A stretch of DNA of 64,000 bases, from positions 310,001 through 374,000 of the forward strand of contig NZ_JAGTXB010000001.1 of NCBI RefSeq assembly GCF_018224885.1. The letters run 5' to 3'. The stretch is from Chitinophaga hostae (GTDB lineage Bacteria > Bacteroidota > Bacteroidia > Chitinophagales > Chitinophagaceae). A model generated the notes under the pieces. That model worked only from the letters and a program-made list of their open reading frames with translations, did not search any database and had not been told where the DNA came from. Each line of letters opens with the position of its first letter. Position 1 is the first letter of the stretch. Below are positions 17,563 through 27,201 of the stretch, piece after piece. Position numbers and translations under genes: made by a program.

Positions 17563-18947
17563 CACTGTTTCGCCAGGGACGACATCCACTGGCTGATACG
17601 ATTACAGTTTTTGTACTCATCATCCACGTGTACATAGAAAGTTGGGATCTTTTCGATTAACCATTTGTTGATGGCTTCTGCGCGTTTGATATCCAGTGTA
17701 CGTTGTTGTATACGGGAGTAGTCGTCAGTAAGATTTTCCCTATGTGGTTGTGAGCGTGTTTTCAGGTAAACGATGCGTACGGATGTGCGGCCGCTTTCAT
17801 CGGTAAATTGTGCCGGAGCGGATATCTGGCCTGCTTTCAGGGTATCGAGCATCATTACGATTTCTCGTTCGCCCGGATCATCGAGTTGGTCGATGGTGAT
17901 GAGGGTGCTGCCGTCGCCGGTTTTGGACTGGAGCATACCGCCATCAAATTTGGCGCTTGGCGCGTCGCTGTATTTGGCAACGGCTTCTGCAAAGTTGATT
18001 CTGCCGGACAAGATGCTGGTGCGAATGGAGTCCAGTTTGGCGATATTGCTTGCCAGGTCGGACTTGGTTACAGCTGCCCTGAGGATGATGTGTTGAACGG
18101 TGATATTATCGCCGGAACGTTTCAGCATCTGGATAATATGATAGCCGAACTGGGATTTCACCGGTGAGGAGATTTCACCTTCTTTTAAACGGAAGGCGGC
18201 TGCCACGAAGTCGGGGTCCCAGGAGTTCTTATCGTTGCGGTTGAGTGATAAAATACCTTTGTTATCTTTTACGCTTGGATCTTCGGAGTAGAGTATAGCC
18301 AGGGAGCTAAAGTCTGATTCCTTGTTGAGCACGCGTTTTTTGAAGTCGAGGAGGCGGTCAATGGCATATTGGTCCATTTCGCGGGTCGCTTTGGGCGTTA
18401 GTACGAGGGTACCTATTTCCAGTTCTGACTCGTAGAATTTGAGGCTATCTTTTGGGATAGCGTCGAAGAAGCGTTTTACTTCTGAGGGGGTTACTTTTAC
18501 CGGTTCGATGATTTTATTACGCATTGCCTGTGCAAGCAATCCTTCTTTGATTGGTTGGCGGAAGCGTTCGCGGAGCTGGTAAATGGAGTATCCGGTTACT
18601 TCCTTCATTTTTTCCTTGCTGCCATACATCTGCTCAAAGTAGCGGATACGGTTTTCCATTTGGGCTTCCACGTCGCCGTCGCTTACGGGTAAGCTGTCTC
18701 TTTCCGCTTGTAACACCATTACCTTCTGGGAAATCAGCATTTCCAGGGTTTTGCAGGCTGCGTCGGGCATCAGGTTGCCGTCGGGCGAGTTATGCTGCTG
18801 ATCGCTGAGCGCCCCGTCCATATCGGATTTGAGGATAATTTTATCCCCTACAACGCCGATAATCTTGTCTGCAATCAGTTTTTGCTGGGCCGAAGAGGCT
18901 TGCCATAACAGCAAAGCCCCTGCGGATAATGCTAAAAGTTTCTTCAT
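17562..18947 (-). CDS. surA: SurA-like periplasmic peptidyl-prolyl isomerase
   Basis: 461-residue secreted protein with a signal peptide (KKLLALSAGALLLWQASSAQ), a SurA N-terminal helical chaperone region (residues 25-170) and two parvulin-type rotamase domains (about 175-280, with FGYHIIQML, and 285-390). It should fold outer-membrane proteins in the periplasm. The frame extends to 18977, but the signal peptide begins at 18947 and a TATTTTTG promoter box lies at 18965-18972. Hairpin B2 abuts its stop codon. Confidence 0.9.
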   Translation of the reverse strand: MKKLLALSAGALLLWQASSAQQKLIADKIIGVVGDKIILKSDMDGALSDQQHNSPDGNLMPDAACKTLEMLISQKVMVLQAERDSLPVSDGDVEAQMENRIRYFEQMYGSKEKMKEVTGYSIYQLRERFRQPIKEGLLAQAMRNKIIEPVKVTPSEVKRFFDAIPKDSLKFYESELEIGTLVLTPKATREMDQYAIDRLLDFKKRVLNKESDFSSLAILYSEDPSVKDNKGILSLNRNDKNSWDPDFVAAAFRLKEGEISSPVKSQFGYHIIQMLKRSGDNITVQHIILRAAVTKSDLASNIAKLDSIRTSILSGRINFAEAVAKYSDAPSAKFDGGMLQSKTGDGSTLITIDQLDDPGEREIVMMLDTLKAGQISAPAQFTDESGRTSVRIVYLKTRSQPHRENLTDDYSRIQQRTLDIKRAEAINKWLIEKIPTFYVHVDDEYKNCNRISQWMSSLAKQ

Positions 18948-18964
18948 ACAAAAGCGGTAAAAAC

Positions 18965-18972
18965 CAAAAATA
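18965..18972 (-). promoter_or_regulatory. -7 promoter box of the surA-like gene
   Basis: TATTTTTG on the minus strand, 17 bases before the start at 18947; full match to TAnnTTTG, but in an AT-rich tract where chance matches are common. Confidence 0.4.
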
Positions 18973-19054
18973 ACCATTTAAAAGTGAGCAGCATAGGGAA
19001 AGTCGATGGATTTAACAAAAGTTTAGATGAATCGGCGCCAGTGCCGTTTTTTTG

Positions 19055-19177
19055 AAGCTAAAGCGATAAAATAGAAAGCAAAAAGCTATCGTGATGAATG
19101 ATCCAAGCGACTTTAAAAATTATGCCGGGTCATTCGCTACGATAGCTTTTTGCTTTATGTATTACGCTTTAAGCTTT
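19055..19177. repeat. Heptamer-armed hairpin A3
   Basis: Imperfect inverted repeat: arms about 19055-19104 and 19127-19175. The matched part AAAGCAAAAAGCTATCGT is perfect over 18 bp; the outer words (AAAGCG, ATAAAGC) match loosely and the inner core (GATGAATGATCC against GGTCATTCGCTA) has a few mismatches. The right end stops one or two bases from the infB stop codon (19179-19181), so it probably sits in the 3' end of the infB transcript. Confidence 0.85.
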
Positions 19178-19178
19178 C

Positions 19179-22100
19179 TTAAAGTGTTCTTTTAACTTCT
19201 ACTTCTTCAAACCCTTCGATGTTATCATTAGGTCTGAGGTCGCTATAGCCTCTTACACTCAAACCGCACTCCATGTTGGCGGCAACTTCCTTCACGTCAT
19301 CTTTATAACGTTTCAGGGAGCCGAGTTCGCCGGTGAATACCACGATACCGTCGCGTACCACATTGATACGGGTGTTTCTTGTCAGCTTGCCATCGGTAAC
19401 GAAGCAACCTGCCACGGTAACTTTTTCGAATTTGTAAGTTTCGCGCACCTGAACGTTGCACACCACTTTCTTTTCGATTTTTGGTTCCAACATACCTTCC
19501 ATGGCGCTCTTGATTTCATCGATCGCGTCATAGATGATGGAGTAGTTACGGATTTCAATATTTTCTTTTTCCGCCAGCTTAGCAGCCTGGGAAGAAGGAC
19601 GTACCTGGAATCCGAGGATGATGGCATCAGAAGCGGTAGCCAGCAATACGTCGGATTCTGTAATCTGACCTACTGCTTTGTGAACGATACTGATGACAAT
19701 TTCTTCGGTAGAGAGTTTTTGCAGGGAGTCGCTCAATGCTTCCACGGAACCATCAAAGTCGGCTTTGATGATCAGGTTCAGCTGTTTGAAGTTACCCAGT
19801 GCCAAACGACGGCCGATTTCATCCAGTGTGATATGTTTCTTCGTACGGATACCTTGTTCACGAACGATCTGTGCTCTGCGGTTAGCCACATCTTTTGCTT
19901 CAGATTCGTCTTCGAACATTTTGAATTTCTCACCAGCCTGTGGAGCACCGTTTAAGCCGAGCACCTGAACCGGCATAGAAGGACCTGCTTCTTCCATTTT
20001 CTGACCACGTTCGTTAAACATGGCTTTGATTTTACCGAAGAAGGAGCCGGATACGATGGTATCGCCCTGACGGAGAGTACCATTTTGTACCAGCAGGGAG
20101 GCTACGTAACCGCGGCCTTTGTCCAGTGTCGCTTCCACGATGCTACCGGATGCTTCGCGGTCAGGATTTGCTTTCAATTCCAGCAGTTCCGCTTCCAGCA
20201 GTATTTTTTCGAGGAGGACGTCTATGTTTAACCCGTTTTTGGCAGATATTTCCTGGCTTTGGTATTTACCGCCCCAGTCTTCTACCAGGAGGTTCATGCC
20301 AGCCAGTTGTTCTTTAATTTTTTCAGGGTTGGCGCCTTCTTTATCCACCTTATTGATGGCGAATACCATTGGCAGACCAGCGGCCTGTGAGTGGGAGATC
20401 GCTTCCCTTGTTTGTGGCATGATGGCATCATCAGCGGCTACCACGATAACAGCGATATCCGCTGCTTTGGCACCACGGGCACGCATCGCGGTAAACGCTT
20501 CGTGACCAGGCGTATCGAGGAAGGTGATTTTCTTACCACTGGCGGTGGTTACCTGGTAAGCACCGATATGCTGGGTGATACCACCGGCTTCACCGGCTAC
20601 CACGTTTGCACTGCGGATATAATCGAGCAGGGAGGTTTTACCGTGATCGACGTGACCCATGATGGTCACAATCGGTGCACGTGGCACCAGGTCTGCAGGA
20701 TCATCTACTTCATCATCCTCATCGGTTTCTTCAGCATCTTCCAGACCGATGAATTCCACTTCGTATCCAAATTCGCCGGCTACCAGTTCTATTACTTCCG
20801 CATCGAGGCGTTGGTTGATAGATACCATGATACCGAGGCCCATACATTTAGAGATCACTTCTGCGAAGCTTACGTCCATCAGGTTAGCCAGTTCGGAAAC
20901 AGAAACGAATTCTGTTACCTGGAGTTTGTTGTCTCCATCTCCTTCTTTTGCTTTCTGTTGGGCTCTTTCTTCACGTTTATCTCTACGGTGTTTAGCTTTC
21001 ACGTTTTTACCGCGACCGCCACCGAGTTTGGCCATTGTTTCCTTGATCTTATTTTGGATCTCGTTCTTATCGATTTCTTTCTCTTCGGTAGTGCGTTTAT
21101 CTTCACCACGGTTACCCTGGCCTGGTCTGTTATAACCACCGCCCTGGCCTGGCCTGTTGTAGCCACCGCCCTGACCGGGTCTGTTACCACCCTGGCCCTG
21201 GCCGCCGCCCTGACGGTTATAACCGCCACCTTGTCCAGCTGGTCTGTTGCCACCGGCACCAGTACCGCCTTGTCCGGCTGGCCTGTTATAGCCACCGCCC
21301 TGACCTTGTCCGCCGGCTCTGTTGTAGCCACCGCCACCGGTTCCGGTGTTGGTGCCGCCGCCTGGACGGTTGTTATTGCGGTTATCGCCTTGCTGGCGAT
21401 TGCCCTGATGTCCCTGACCCTGGTGTCCACCGCGGTTATCGTTATGGTGGGGACGATTGCCGCCTTGTCCGCCATGCTGATGCGGACGGTGTTCGCCCGG
21501 AGCGCCGCCTTCTTTGCGATCACCTTCCTTAAAGTCTTTAGGCTGAACAGGTTCAGGTTTCTTTTCAACGATGATACGCTTGCGTTTGCGTTTCTCGTCC
21601 CTGCTAAAGTTGTTGTTCTTATTGTTATCGCGTCTGTCAGATTGAACTGGCAGCTCAATTTTGCCGATTACTTTAGGGCCGGTTAATTTTTCGGCCTGGA
21701 TATTTTCGATTACAGCCGGACCTGCGACATCATCCTGTGCCTGTGTGGCAGCGGGAGGAGGTGTTGGTGGCGTGTTTTCGGCAGTAGTGGGTTTGCGATT
21801 TTCAGTCTTTACGACATGTTTAACAGGAATGTGCGCCGGTTCTTTGACTGCAGCCGGTTTTGCCTCTTGTAATACTTCTTCCACTTTTTTAACTACAGGT
21901 TTATCTTCAACCGGTGCGGCTTTTTCCGTTTGTTCTGTCGTATCGGTTTTTTCTGTTTTCGCTACTTTCTCTACCGGTGGGGTGGTTTCAGCTTTAGGGG
22001 CTTGTTCCACTTTTTCGGTTTTATCAGCTTTTTCAACTGGTTTTTCAGTTGGTGTTGTAGTTGCTTCCTGTACGGGAGGAGCGGGAACAGGTTTAGGTTC

Positions 22101-22859
22101 CGGTTGTTTTTCGGCAACGGGAGGAGCAGGGGTAACCGGGGTGGGTTTTTCTTCCTTCACCGGTGGTTTAACTGCTTCTGGTTGCGGAGCCGGGGTTTCT
22201 TCCTGGTCTGCTTTCTTTGCAACTGGTTTTTTATTGCGGTTTAGTGCATCCAGATCGATGGTAGTAATTACTTTAGGACCGTTGATTTTCGGTGATTCGG
22301 TTTTCACTACTTCTGGATCAGCCGGAGGAGGCGTTGCCGGCGCTTTAGGAACTTCCGCAACAGGGGGAGCTGTAACAACGGGTGGTTCAGGCTTCGGTTC
22401 AGCTTTTTCCTTTGCGGGAGGCGGAGGAGTTGCCGGAGCAACATTCGCCTGTGGTTGTGGTTCCGGTTTAGGGGCTTCCTTCACTGGTTCCGGTTGAGGT
22501 TCTCTTTTTTCTTCCTGTTTAGGAGTTTCCGCTGCCGGAGTTGGAGATGCCTCATTTTCTTTATTGGTATTCTTTTTAGCCGCCGCTTCCGCTTCCTCTT
22601 TTTCTTTCTTCTTCATCGTTTCTAACACGCTTCCTTTAGGCAGGGCTATCTGGTCGCTTTTGCGCTTATTAGCCTTGTCCTGCTGGAATTCCGACTGCAG
22701 TGCTGCGTACATAACAGCCGTAAGGCGGGCATTGGGAGAACCAAAGCCACCCATGTCAAAGCCTTTATTGCCAAGGAAATCGATGAGGGTTTCCTTACCA
22801 ATATTAAACTCCTTGGCTGCAGCCAGCAATCGTGGTGTGTTGTTTGTTGTTTCAGGCAT
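19179..22859 (-). CDS. infB: Translation initiation factor IF-2
   Basis: 1,226-residue GTPase that brings initiator tRNA to the 30S subunit. The N-terminal IF2-N domain begins at [18 protein letters not shown]; then comes a very long low-complexity region (about residues 70-600) rich in Pro/Glu/Lys, followed by Gly/Gln/Asn/Arg repeats such as GGGYNRPGQ. The G domain starts near residue 730 with [19 protein letters not shown] and NKVDKEG, followed by domains II-IV. The frame is open to 23003, but the IF2-N domain begins at 22859. It ends the rimP-nusA-infB operon. Confidence 0.95.
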   Translation of the reverse strand: MPETTNNTPRLLAAAKEFNIGKETLIDFLGNKGFDMGGFGSPNARLTAVMYAALQSEFQQDKANKRKSDQIALPKGSVLETMKKKEKEEAEAAAKKNTNKENEASPTPAAETPKQEEKREPQPEPVKEAPKPEPQPQANVAPATPPPPAKEKAEPKPEPPVVTAPPVAEVPKAPATPPPADPEVVKTESPKINGPKVITTIDLDALNRNKKPVAKKADQEETPAPQPEAVKPPVKEEKPTPVTPAPPVAEKQPEPKPVPAPPVQEATTTPTEKPVEKADKTEKVEQAPKAETTPPVEKVAKTEKTDTTEQTEKAAPVEDKPVVKKVEEVLQEAKPAAVKEPAHIPVKHVVKTENRKPTTAENTPPTPPPAATQAQDDVAGPAVIENIQAEKLTGPKVIGKIELPVQSDRRDNNKNNNFSRDEKRKRKRIIVEKKPEPVQPKDFKEGDRKEGGAPGEHRPHQHGGQGGNRPHHNDNRGGHQGQGHQGNRQQGDNRNNNRPGGGTNTGTGGGGYNRAGGQGQGGGYNRPAGQGGTGAGGNRPAGQGGGYNRQGGGQGQGGNRPGQGGGYNRPGQGGGYNRPGQGNRGEDKRTTEEKEIDKNEIQNKIKETMAKLGGGRGKNVKAKHRRDKREERAQQKAKEGDGDNKLQVTEFVSVSELANLMDVSFAEVISKCMGLGIMVSINQRLDAEVIELVAGEFGYEVEFIGLEDAEETDEDDEVDDPADLVPRAPIVTIMGHVDHGKTSLLDYIRSANVVAGEAGGITQHIGAYQVTTASGKKITFLDTPGHEAFTAMRARGAKAADIAVIVVAADDAIMPQTREAISHSQAAGLPMVFAINKVDKEGANPEKIKEQLAGMNLLVEDWGGKYQSQEISAKNGLNIDVLLEKILLEAELLELKANPDREASGSIVEATLDKGRGYVASLLVQNGTLRQGDTIVSGSFFGKIKAMFNERGQKMEEAGPSMPVQVLGLNGAPQAGEKFKMFEDESEAKDVANRRAQIVREQGIRTKKHITLDEIGRRLALGNFKQLNLIIKADFDGSVEALSDSLQKLSTEEIVISIVHKAVGQITESDVLLATASDAIILGFQVRPSSQAAKLAEKENIEIRNYSIIYDAIDEIKSAMEGMLEPKIEKKVVCNVQVRETYKFEKVTVAGCFVTDGKLTRNTRINVVRDGIVVFTGELGSLKRYKDDVKEVAANMECGLSVRGYSDLRPNDNIEGFEEVEVKRTL

Positions 22860-22884
22860 ATCGTATTTCGGGCCTCCCCTGTTT

Positions 22885-22903
22885 CCCGTTTCTTCAAAAC
22901 GGG
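22885..22903 (-). promoter_or_regulatory. Hairpin in the nusA-infB gap
   Basis: A 7-bp perfect stem (CCCGTTT with AAACGGG, loop 5 nt) lies in the 130-bp gap between nusA and infB, 26 bases before the infB start. No T-tract follows on the minus strand, so it is not a terminator; an RNA-processing or translational role is possible. Inference only. Confidence 0.4.
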
Positions 22904-22989
22904 ATGTTTTTTTACGTTTAAACAATAACTCGAAAAAATCAATTCCCTTTCTAATAAGGCCTTTACCTGGGAAGGGTTGTGGCTCGGCT

Positions 22990-24237
22990 TTATTCTTTGT
23001 CAAACTCTTCCTGTAATATTCTTCTTACATCCTGCACTGTCTCTTCTTCCAGATCAGAACGGCGTACCAGTTCTTCAACAGTCAGCTCCAATACGCTGCG
23101 GGCAGTGTCACAACCTATTCGCTTCAGTTCATCTATTATCCATTCTTCGATTTCATCCGAGAATTCTTCCAGATCGATATCAAATTCAGACTGTTCCTGT
23201 GCTTCATCACGGAATACATCGATCTCGTAACCAGTCAGTTCGCAAGCCAGCTTAATGTTTACACCTTTTTTACCGATGGCCAGTGATACCTGGTCAGGGT
23301 TGAGGTAAACGGAAGCGTATTTGTTTTCGTTATCCACTTCCATGCGGCTGATCCTGGCGGGTGTTAAGGAACGCTGAATCAACAGTTGAATGTTGGTGGT
23401 AAAGTTAATGATATCGATATTTTCATTTCTCAATTCGCGTACGATGCCATGTATACGGCTACCTTTCATACCAACGCAGGCACCTACCGGATCTATACGG
23501 TCATCGTAGGATTCAACAGCCACTTTGGCTCTTTCACCTGGTTCGCGAACAATTTTCTTGATAACAATAAGCCCGTCAAAGATCTCAGGCACCTCAATTT
23601 CCAGCAATTTAGCCAGGAAGGATGGATGTGTGCGGGAGAGAATGATGAGTGGTGCATTGTTTTTCATTTCCACTTTCTTCACCACCGCTCTTACGTTCTC
23701 CCCTTTTTTGAAATAATCAGTGGGGATTTGTTCAGATTTAGGCAAAATTAACTCATTCCCTTCATCATCAAGCAATAAAACTTCTTTTTTCCAAACCTGG
23801 TATACTTCACCATTTACAATTTCACCGGCTTTGTCAGCATATTTCTTTACCAGGATATTCTTTTTCAGGTCGCCGATACGGGCTGATAAAGTCTGCTTAG
23901 CCGCCAGGATGGCCCTGCGACCGAAGTCCATGATCTCTACCTCTTCATATAAATCTTCTCCCACCTGATAATCCGGTTCAACCAGGATTGCTTCAGAATA
24001 GGCGATCTGGGCATTGTCATCTTCTACTTCCCCATCATTAACGATGGTGCGACGGCGTAATATTTCAAGGTCACCTTTTTCGGTATTTACAATCACGTCA
24101 AAATTCTCATCTGAGCCATATTTTTTCCGCAGCAGTGTTTTGAACACATCCTCCAGGACCTTCATCAATGTAGGACGGTCAATGTTTTCCGCCTCCTTGA
24201 ACTCGGTAAATGACTCAATCAAGTTAATACTAGCCAT
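22990..24237 (-). CDS. nusA: Transcription termination/antitermination factor NusA
   Basis: 415-residue NusA: N-terminal RNA-polymerase-binding domain, S1 domain (about 135-200, with [17 protein letters not shown]), and two KH domains ([20 protein letters not shown] and [17 protein letters not shown]). A C-terminal helix-hairpin-helix region ([20 protein letters not shown]) ends the protein. It lies 16 bp after rimP in the same transcript. The operon leader carries a terminator-like hairpin just before rimP, where NusA could feed back on its own synthesis; that link is inference. Confidence 0.96.
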   Translation of the reverse strand: MASINLIESFTEFKEAENIDRPTLMKVLEDVFKTLLRKKYGSDENFDVIVNTEKGDLEILRRRTIVNDGEVEDDNAQIAYSEAILVEPDYQVGEDLYEEVEIMDFGRRAILAAKQTLSARIGDLKKNILVKKYADKAGEIVNGEVYQVWKKEVLLLDDEGNELILPKSEQIPTDYFKKGENVRAVVKKVEMKNNAPLIILSRTHPSFLAKLLEIEVPEIFDGLIVIKKIVREPGERAKVAVESYDDRIDPVGACVGMKGSRIHGIVRELRNENIDIINFTTNIQLLIQRSLTPARISRMEVDNENKYASVYLNPDQVSLAIGKKGVNIKLACELTGYEIDVFRDEAQEQSEFDIDLEEFSDEIEEWIIDELKRIGCDTARSVLELTVEELVRRSDLEEETVQDVRRILQEEFDKE

Positions 24238-24253
24238 GTTTAGTTGTTATATT

Positions 24254-24718
24254 TTAAAACACGATGCACACCTTTGTGTGCTTTATTTCATTAAGTTTTA
24301 AATCGGTTGCTTTTTTTTCTTTCTTCTTGCCTACCAGCTCTTCAATGTTAATCCCTTCTTCGGTGACCGATTGCAGGGTGCCTTCCTTTACGGAGCCATC
24401 CAGCAGGGTTACTTCCACTTTGCGTCCAATATTTTTAAGGTATTGTCTGTGCAGTTTGAGCGGTTCATCCAGGCCCGGGGACGAGACTTCAAGCGAGAAA
24501 TCGTTGTTAGGGAACAGTTCTGCCGCTTCCAGCAAAGGATATAACTGACGGTTAAATGACACCAGCGTAGCCACCGGTACTCCTTTATCTCCGTCCAGAA
24601 AGAGCTTAATATTGTTAGTGGGCTTAATTCTGATGTCTACCAAAAAATTGTCGGGATCGTTAGCCAGCAGTCCTTCTGCTATTTCCCGGATAGCTTTTAT
24701 CACGTGTTCGTTTGCCAT
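24254..24718 (-). CDS. rimP: Ribosome maturation factor RimP
   Basis: 154-residue RimP (formerly YhbC/P15a), needed for 30S assembly. The N-terminal domain carries LEAAELFPNNDFSLEVSSPG followed by LDEPLKLHRQY, and the C-terminal SH3-like domain TLLDGSVKEGTLQSV. It is the first gene of the rimP-nusA-infB operon, the conserved order in most bacteria. The ATG begins directly after a hairpin and T-tract (24721-24756). Confidence 0.94.
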   Translation of the reverse strand: MANEHVIKAIREIAEGLLANDPDNFLVDIRIKPTNNIKLFLDGDKGVPVATLVSFNRQLYPLLEAAELFPNNDFSLEVSSPGLDEPLKLHRQYLKNIGRKVEVTLLDGSVKEGTLQSVTEEGINIEELVGKKKEKKATDLKLNEIKHTKVCIVF

Positions 24719-24720
24719 AC

Positions 24721-24756
24721 AAAAAGCGCGAAGGGGACAATATCTCGTCCCCTTCG
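24721..24756 (-). terminator. Attenuator-like hairpin before rimP
   Basis: A 10-bp perfect stem, CGAAGGGGAC and GTCCCCTTCG with an 8-nt loop, followed on the minus strand by CGCTTTTTGT and then the rimP ATG two bases later. This is the form of an intrinsic terminator, placed within a leader of about 50 nt between the promoter and the first gene of the NusA operon. Confidence 0.65.
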
Positions 24757-24777
24757 TTGAATCATTTTTTCCTCACA

Positions 24778-24785
24778 CAAAATTA
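24778..24785 (-). promoter_or_regulatory. -7 promoter box of rimP-nusA-infB
   Basis: TAATTTTG on the minus strand matches TAnnTTTG about 60 bases before rimP and upstream of the hairpin. The -33 element is not clear. Confidence 0.45.
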
Positions 24786-24884
24786 TGATTTTATTTTGAT
24801 TGAAAAACTATTTCTTTAACTTGTATATAAATATTTATGTGAGAAGCTCTGCCATCATTCATATGTATTTTTAAAATATTTGAC

Positions 24885-25181
24885 GTGAGCACCGCTTTCC
24901 TGCGAAAAATAAATATAGAACTGATTGCCTGGCCCCTGGGGCTTATCCTCTTATATATGATGAACCCCGATGAAAAGGCAGGCAGCTTATGTTTACTAAA
25001 AAAAATAGGCATCCCCTTTTGCCCCGGTTGCGGACTAGGCCACGGTATTCATTATTTTTTACATGGACAATGGTCCGCTGCCATCCAGCATCACTGGTTA
25101 TCGCCGCTGGTGGCAGTTGTACTGCTCTATCGCACTGTCCAGCTGGCCCGGCTTCAATACGCTGACTATAAACAACCATAA
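24885..25181 (+). CDS. DUF2752 membrane protein
   Basis: 98-residue protein with a GTG start. The DUF2752 signature CPGCGLGHGI is at about residues 44-53, flanked by two or three membrane helices (LIAWPLGLILLYMM and LSPLVAVVLLYRT). The two cysteines of CPGC suggest metal or redox chemistry but function is unknown. It precedes a TM2 protein gene by 11 bp; the pair is a common neighbour set in Bacteroidota. Confidence 0.78.
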   Translation: MSTAFLRKINIELIAWPLGLILLYMMNPDEKAGSLCLLKKIGIPFCPGCGLGHGIHYFLHGQWSAAIQHHWLSPLVAVVLLYRTVQLARLQYADYKQP

Positions 25182-25192
25182 ACCCAATAACT

Positions 25193-25543
25193 ATGAGTGA
25201 TTTTTCATTTGCCATGCTTCCCGGTATCGAAACAGAGGAAATGATCTGGTTACAGGAACTTACCAAAAGCTACTCGGCAGAGAATAAACAGCGCTTTCTC
25301 TCTGTATACCAGAGCCGGCGCAAAGATCCGCAGACAATCCTTATTTGCAGCCTGATTGGATTTGTAGCAGTAGCCGGCGTTCAGCGTTTCCTGCTGAACC
25401 AGATCGCGATGGGTATCGTATACGTGGTAACACTGGGCTTTTGCTTTGTAGGCACCATCATCGATGCCGTTAACTACCGCAAAATGACCTGGCAATACAA
25501 CAAAAAGGAAGCCCTTGCCTCCGCCGCACTACTGGGACTTTAA
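25193..25543 (+). CDS. TM2 domain protein
   Basis: 116-residue protein. A charged N-terminal half (residues 1-50) is followed by two membrane helices separated by a short polar turn, the TM2 arrangement (ILICSLIGFVAVAGVQRFLL, then MGIVYVVTLGFCFVGTIIDA). The D of TIIDAVN is the conserved TM2 aspartate. Function unknown. Probably co-transcribed with the DUF2752 gene. Confidence 0.82.
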   Translation: MSDFSFAMLPGIETEEMIWLQELTKSYSAENKQRFLSVYQSRRKDPQTILICSLIGFVAVAGVQRFLLNQIAMGIVYVVTLGFCFVGTIIDAVNYRKMTWQYNKKEALASAALLGL

Positions 25544-25625
25544 TTCCTATGGAACGTTAAAAAAAACCTAAAATGAGGTGATTTTCAAGACGTCGGAAAG
25601 GATATTCCGCTAACTTCGCACCATT

Positions 25626-25874
25626 ATGTTGAAATTTCTCTTTTCCATATTTATTGCATGGCTGCTGTACAAACTGGTGTTTGATCTGCTCATACCGGGT
25701 TATAAAGTAACCAAGCAGGTACGCAGACAGATGAGCGATATGCAGGAGCATATGCGTCAACAGTATGAAAGCCAGCAAGGTGCGCAGCAGGGACAACCTC
25801 AGGGTCCGTCATCTCCTCCCGAATCCAAAAAGGTGGATAAAGGAGACTATCTTGACTTCGAAGAAATTAAATAA
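25626..25874 (+). CDS. DUF4834 family protein
   Basis: 82-residue protein with one N-terminal membrane helix (FLFSIFIAWLLYKLVFDLL), a basic coiled stretch (KVTKQVRRQMSDMQEHMRQQ), a Gln/Pro-rich linker and the acidic end KGDYLDFEEIK that marks DUF4834. It is confined to Bacteroidota in my knowledge; function unknown. A near-consensus box TAACTTCG lies 12-19 bases upstream. A strong bidirectional terminator follows. Confidence 0.82.
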   Translation: MLKFLFSIFIAWLLYKLVFDLLIPGYKVTKQVRRQMSDMQEHMRQQYESQQGAQQGQPQGPSSPPESKKVDKGDYLDFEEIK

Positions 25875-25880
25875 AAAGGG

Positions 25881-25906
25881 GCCGGTTTATTAACCGGCCT
25901 TTTTTA
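25881..25906. terminator. Bidirectional terminator
   Basis: Perfect 8-bp stem GGCCGGTT/AACCGGCC, 4-nt loop, six Ts on the plus strand and an A-rich run (AATAAAAA) on the other side that gives Ts on the minus strand. It serves the DUF4834 gene and the convergent HAD gene, whose stop codon overlaps the T-tract. Confidence 0.88.
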
Positions 25907-26533
25907 TACTGCATTCGCAGGACGAAAAATATCGAGAATCGTTTTTGGCGCCTGTAGGTGAATGGTTTGTAAGCCCACCGCTTTAGCTCCTTCTATATTC
26001 TGCAATAAATCATCAATAAACAGTGTTTCCCCGGCATTCAGCCCGTTTTCATCCAATACCATCTGGTAACATTCCTTATCCGGCTTGCGCTGTCCCATTT
26101 CATGGGAATAATACGCCCTGTCGAAAAAAGTGCCGAGGGAAGGGATGCCACGGCTTTCCTGCAATAACCTGTTAAATTCGTCCAGGTGAATAGCATTGGT
26201 ATTACTGAGTAAATAGAGATTGTAATGCTGACGCAATTGCTGTAATAGCTGCAGCCGTTGCACGGGGAAGTCCAGCAACATGGCATTCCAGGCAGCCACT
26301 ATCTGTTTGTCAGTTACGTTTTCCGGAACGTGTTTATGCATTTCCGCCAGGAACTCCTCTGTAGACACATGACCGGTTTCCAGTCCATTGAATAAGCTGG
26401 AGCCATGAAACTGTGAATACAGTTCATTGAAATTCCGGACGCCCAGGCTGGTAAACGCGTCGTTGGTCAACTGGTAGTTAATATTCAGGATTACGCCACC
26501 CAGGTCGAAAATGATATTTTTGATGCCTTGCAT
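25904..26533 (-). CDS. HAD-IA phosphatase (YihX-like)
   Basis: 209-residue HAD hydrolase. Motif I is IIFDLGGVILNIN, with the DxGxV form seen in YihX-type alpha-D-glucose-1-phosphatases; motif II is LYLLSNTNAIH; the Lys of GQRKPDKECYQ is motif III; LFIDDLLQNIEGAKAVG is motif IV. The substrate is not known. The frame extends 7 codons upstream, but motif I placement favours 26533 (MQGIKN). Confidence 0.85.
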   Translation of the reverse strand: MQGIKNIIFDLGGVILNINYQLTNDAFTSLGVRNFNELYSQFHGSSLFNGLETGHVSTEEFLAEMHKHVPENVTDKQIVAAWNAMLLDFPVQRLQLLQQLRQHYNLYLLSNTNAIHLDEFNRLLQESRGIPSLGTFFDRAYYSHEMGQRKPDKECYQMVLDENGLNAGETLFIDDLLQNIEGAKAVGLQTIHLQAPKTILDIFRPANAV

Positions 26534-26621
26534 ATGGTCAGATGTTGAGTGCAAATTTATTAAAGTGTAGGCGTAAGCGTTGGGATTAAAAAATTTTTTT
26601 AGGTTAATTCGAGAAAATAAT

Positions 26622-26629
26622 TACTTTTG
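26622..26629 (+). promoter_or_regulatory. -7 promoter box of the tRNA gene
   Basis: TACTTTTG, a full TAnnTTTG match, 38 bases before the mature tRNA 5' end. A small C(TTCG)G tetraloop hairpin (GTTCTTCGGAAC, 26654-26665) directly precedes the tRNA. Confidence 0.6.
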
Positions 26630-26666
26630 CCGTCCCTTGAAAAGGGGAATTTTGTTCTTCGGAACG

Positions 26667-26740
26667 GGTCCTATAGCTCAGTTGGTTAGAGCACCTGACT
26701 CATAATCAGGGGGTCCCAGGATCATGCCCTGGTGGGACCA
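26667..26740 (+). tRNA. tRNA with anticodon CAT (Ile2 or elongator Met)
   Basis: Full cloverleaf: acceptor GGTCCTA with TGGGACC, D-stem GCTC/GAGC, anticodon stem CCTGA/TCAGG with loop CTCATAA, T-stem CCAGG/CCTGG, discriminator A, no encoded CCA. The CTCATAA loop is shared by tRNA-Ile2 (read as AUA after lysidine) and elongator tRNA-Met, so the two cannot be told apart here. The T-loop is ATCATGC rather than TTCRANY: positions 54 and 58 are A and T in place of T and A. Confidence 0.9.
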
Positions 26741-26750
26741 CAAGACAGTA

Positions 26751-26786
26751 AAGGCTTTCAGCGGACTGACGCGGAAAGCCTTTTTT
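26751..26786 (+). terminator. tRNA terminator
   Basis: Stem AAGGCTTTC/GAAAGCCTT (9 bp, 14-nt loop) running into TTTTTT, ten bases after the tRNA. Confidence 0.85.
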
Positions 26787-26788
26787 CA

Positions 26789-26812
26789 TTTGATACATGT
26801 TTTGATACATGT
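26789..26812. repeat. Tandem 12-bp direct repeat after the tRNA
   Basis: Two perfect copies of TTTGATACATGT directly downstream of the tRNA terminator. The remaining stretch 26813-27201 holds no supported gene, only AT-rich sequence. A degenerate attachment site is possible, since no integrase is present. Confidence 0.6.
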
Positions 26813-27201
26813 TGCTTTGGATCAAGTTGAAACGTTGGCGGGAATGGATGAAAAATAGTTGATTTGCATCCAATTGAATTATTTACAGCCGCCAGGAATT
26901 TCAACCTTTTGATCGAGGTGCTGTTACCAGAAGGGATTTTATATTATTTTGAAATAACTCCCGCCTCTCAAACCGATACGGAGATAAGTATTTATTGAGA
27001 AGAGAAGAATATACTCCCCGTTGAACGAAGTTAATCCCCTTCAATAACGCTTTCAGGACTAGCCGCTAATTTATTGGCTCTTCCCAAATATTACACAACT
27101 TCATTAGTATTTTTTATCGGCATTTATTGCGCAAATAGAGAGCGTACTCCCTTCGTATTTTAATTCAACTAAATCTTCTTGTTAACCATAAACATTATTT
27201 A

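Noticed and set aside
20391..21686. Long antisense frames (431 and 278 residues) inside infB on the plus strand
   Set aside because: They mirror the low-complexity IF-2 linker, whose codon pattern leaves the other frame open. No domains, no upstream signals.
26813..27201. Intergenic stretch after the tRNA scanned for a hidden gene
   Set aside because: AT-rich, no frame of length with a start, no RNA structure of note beyond the 12-bp repeat.
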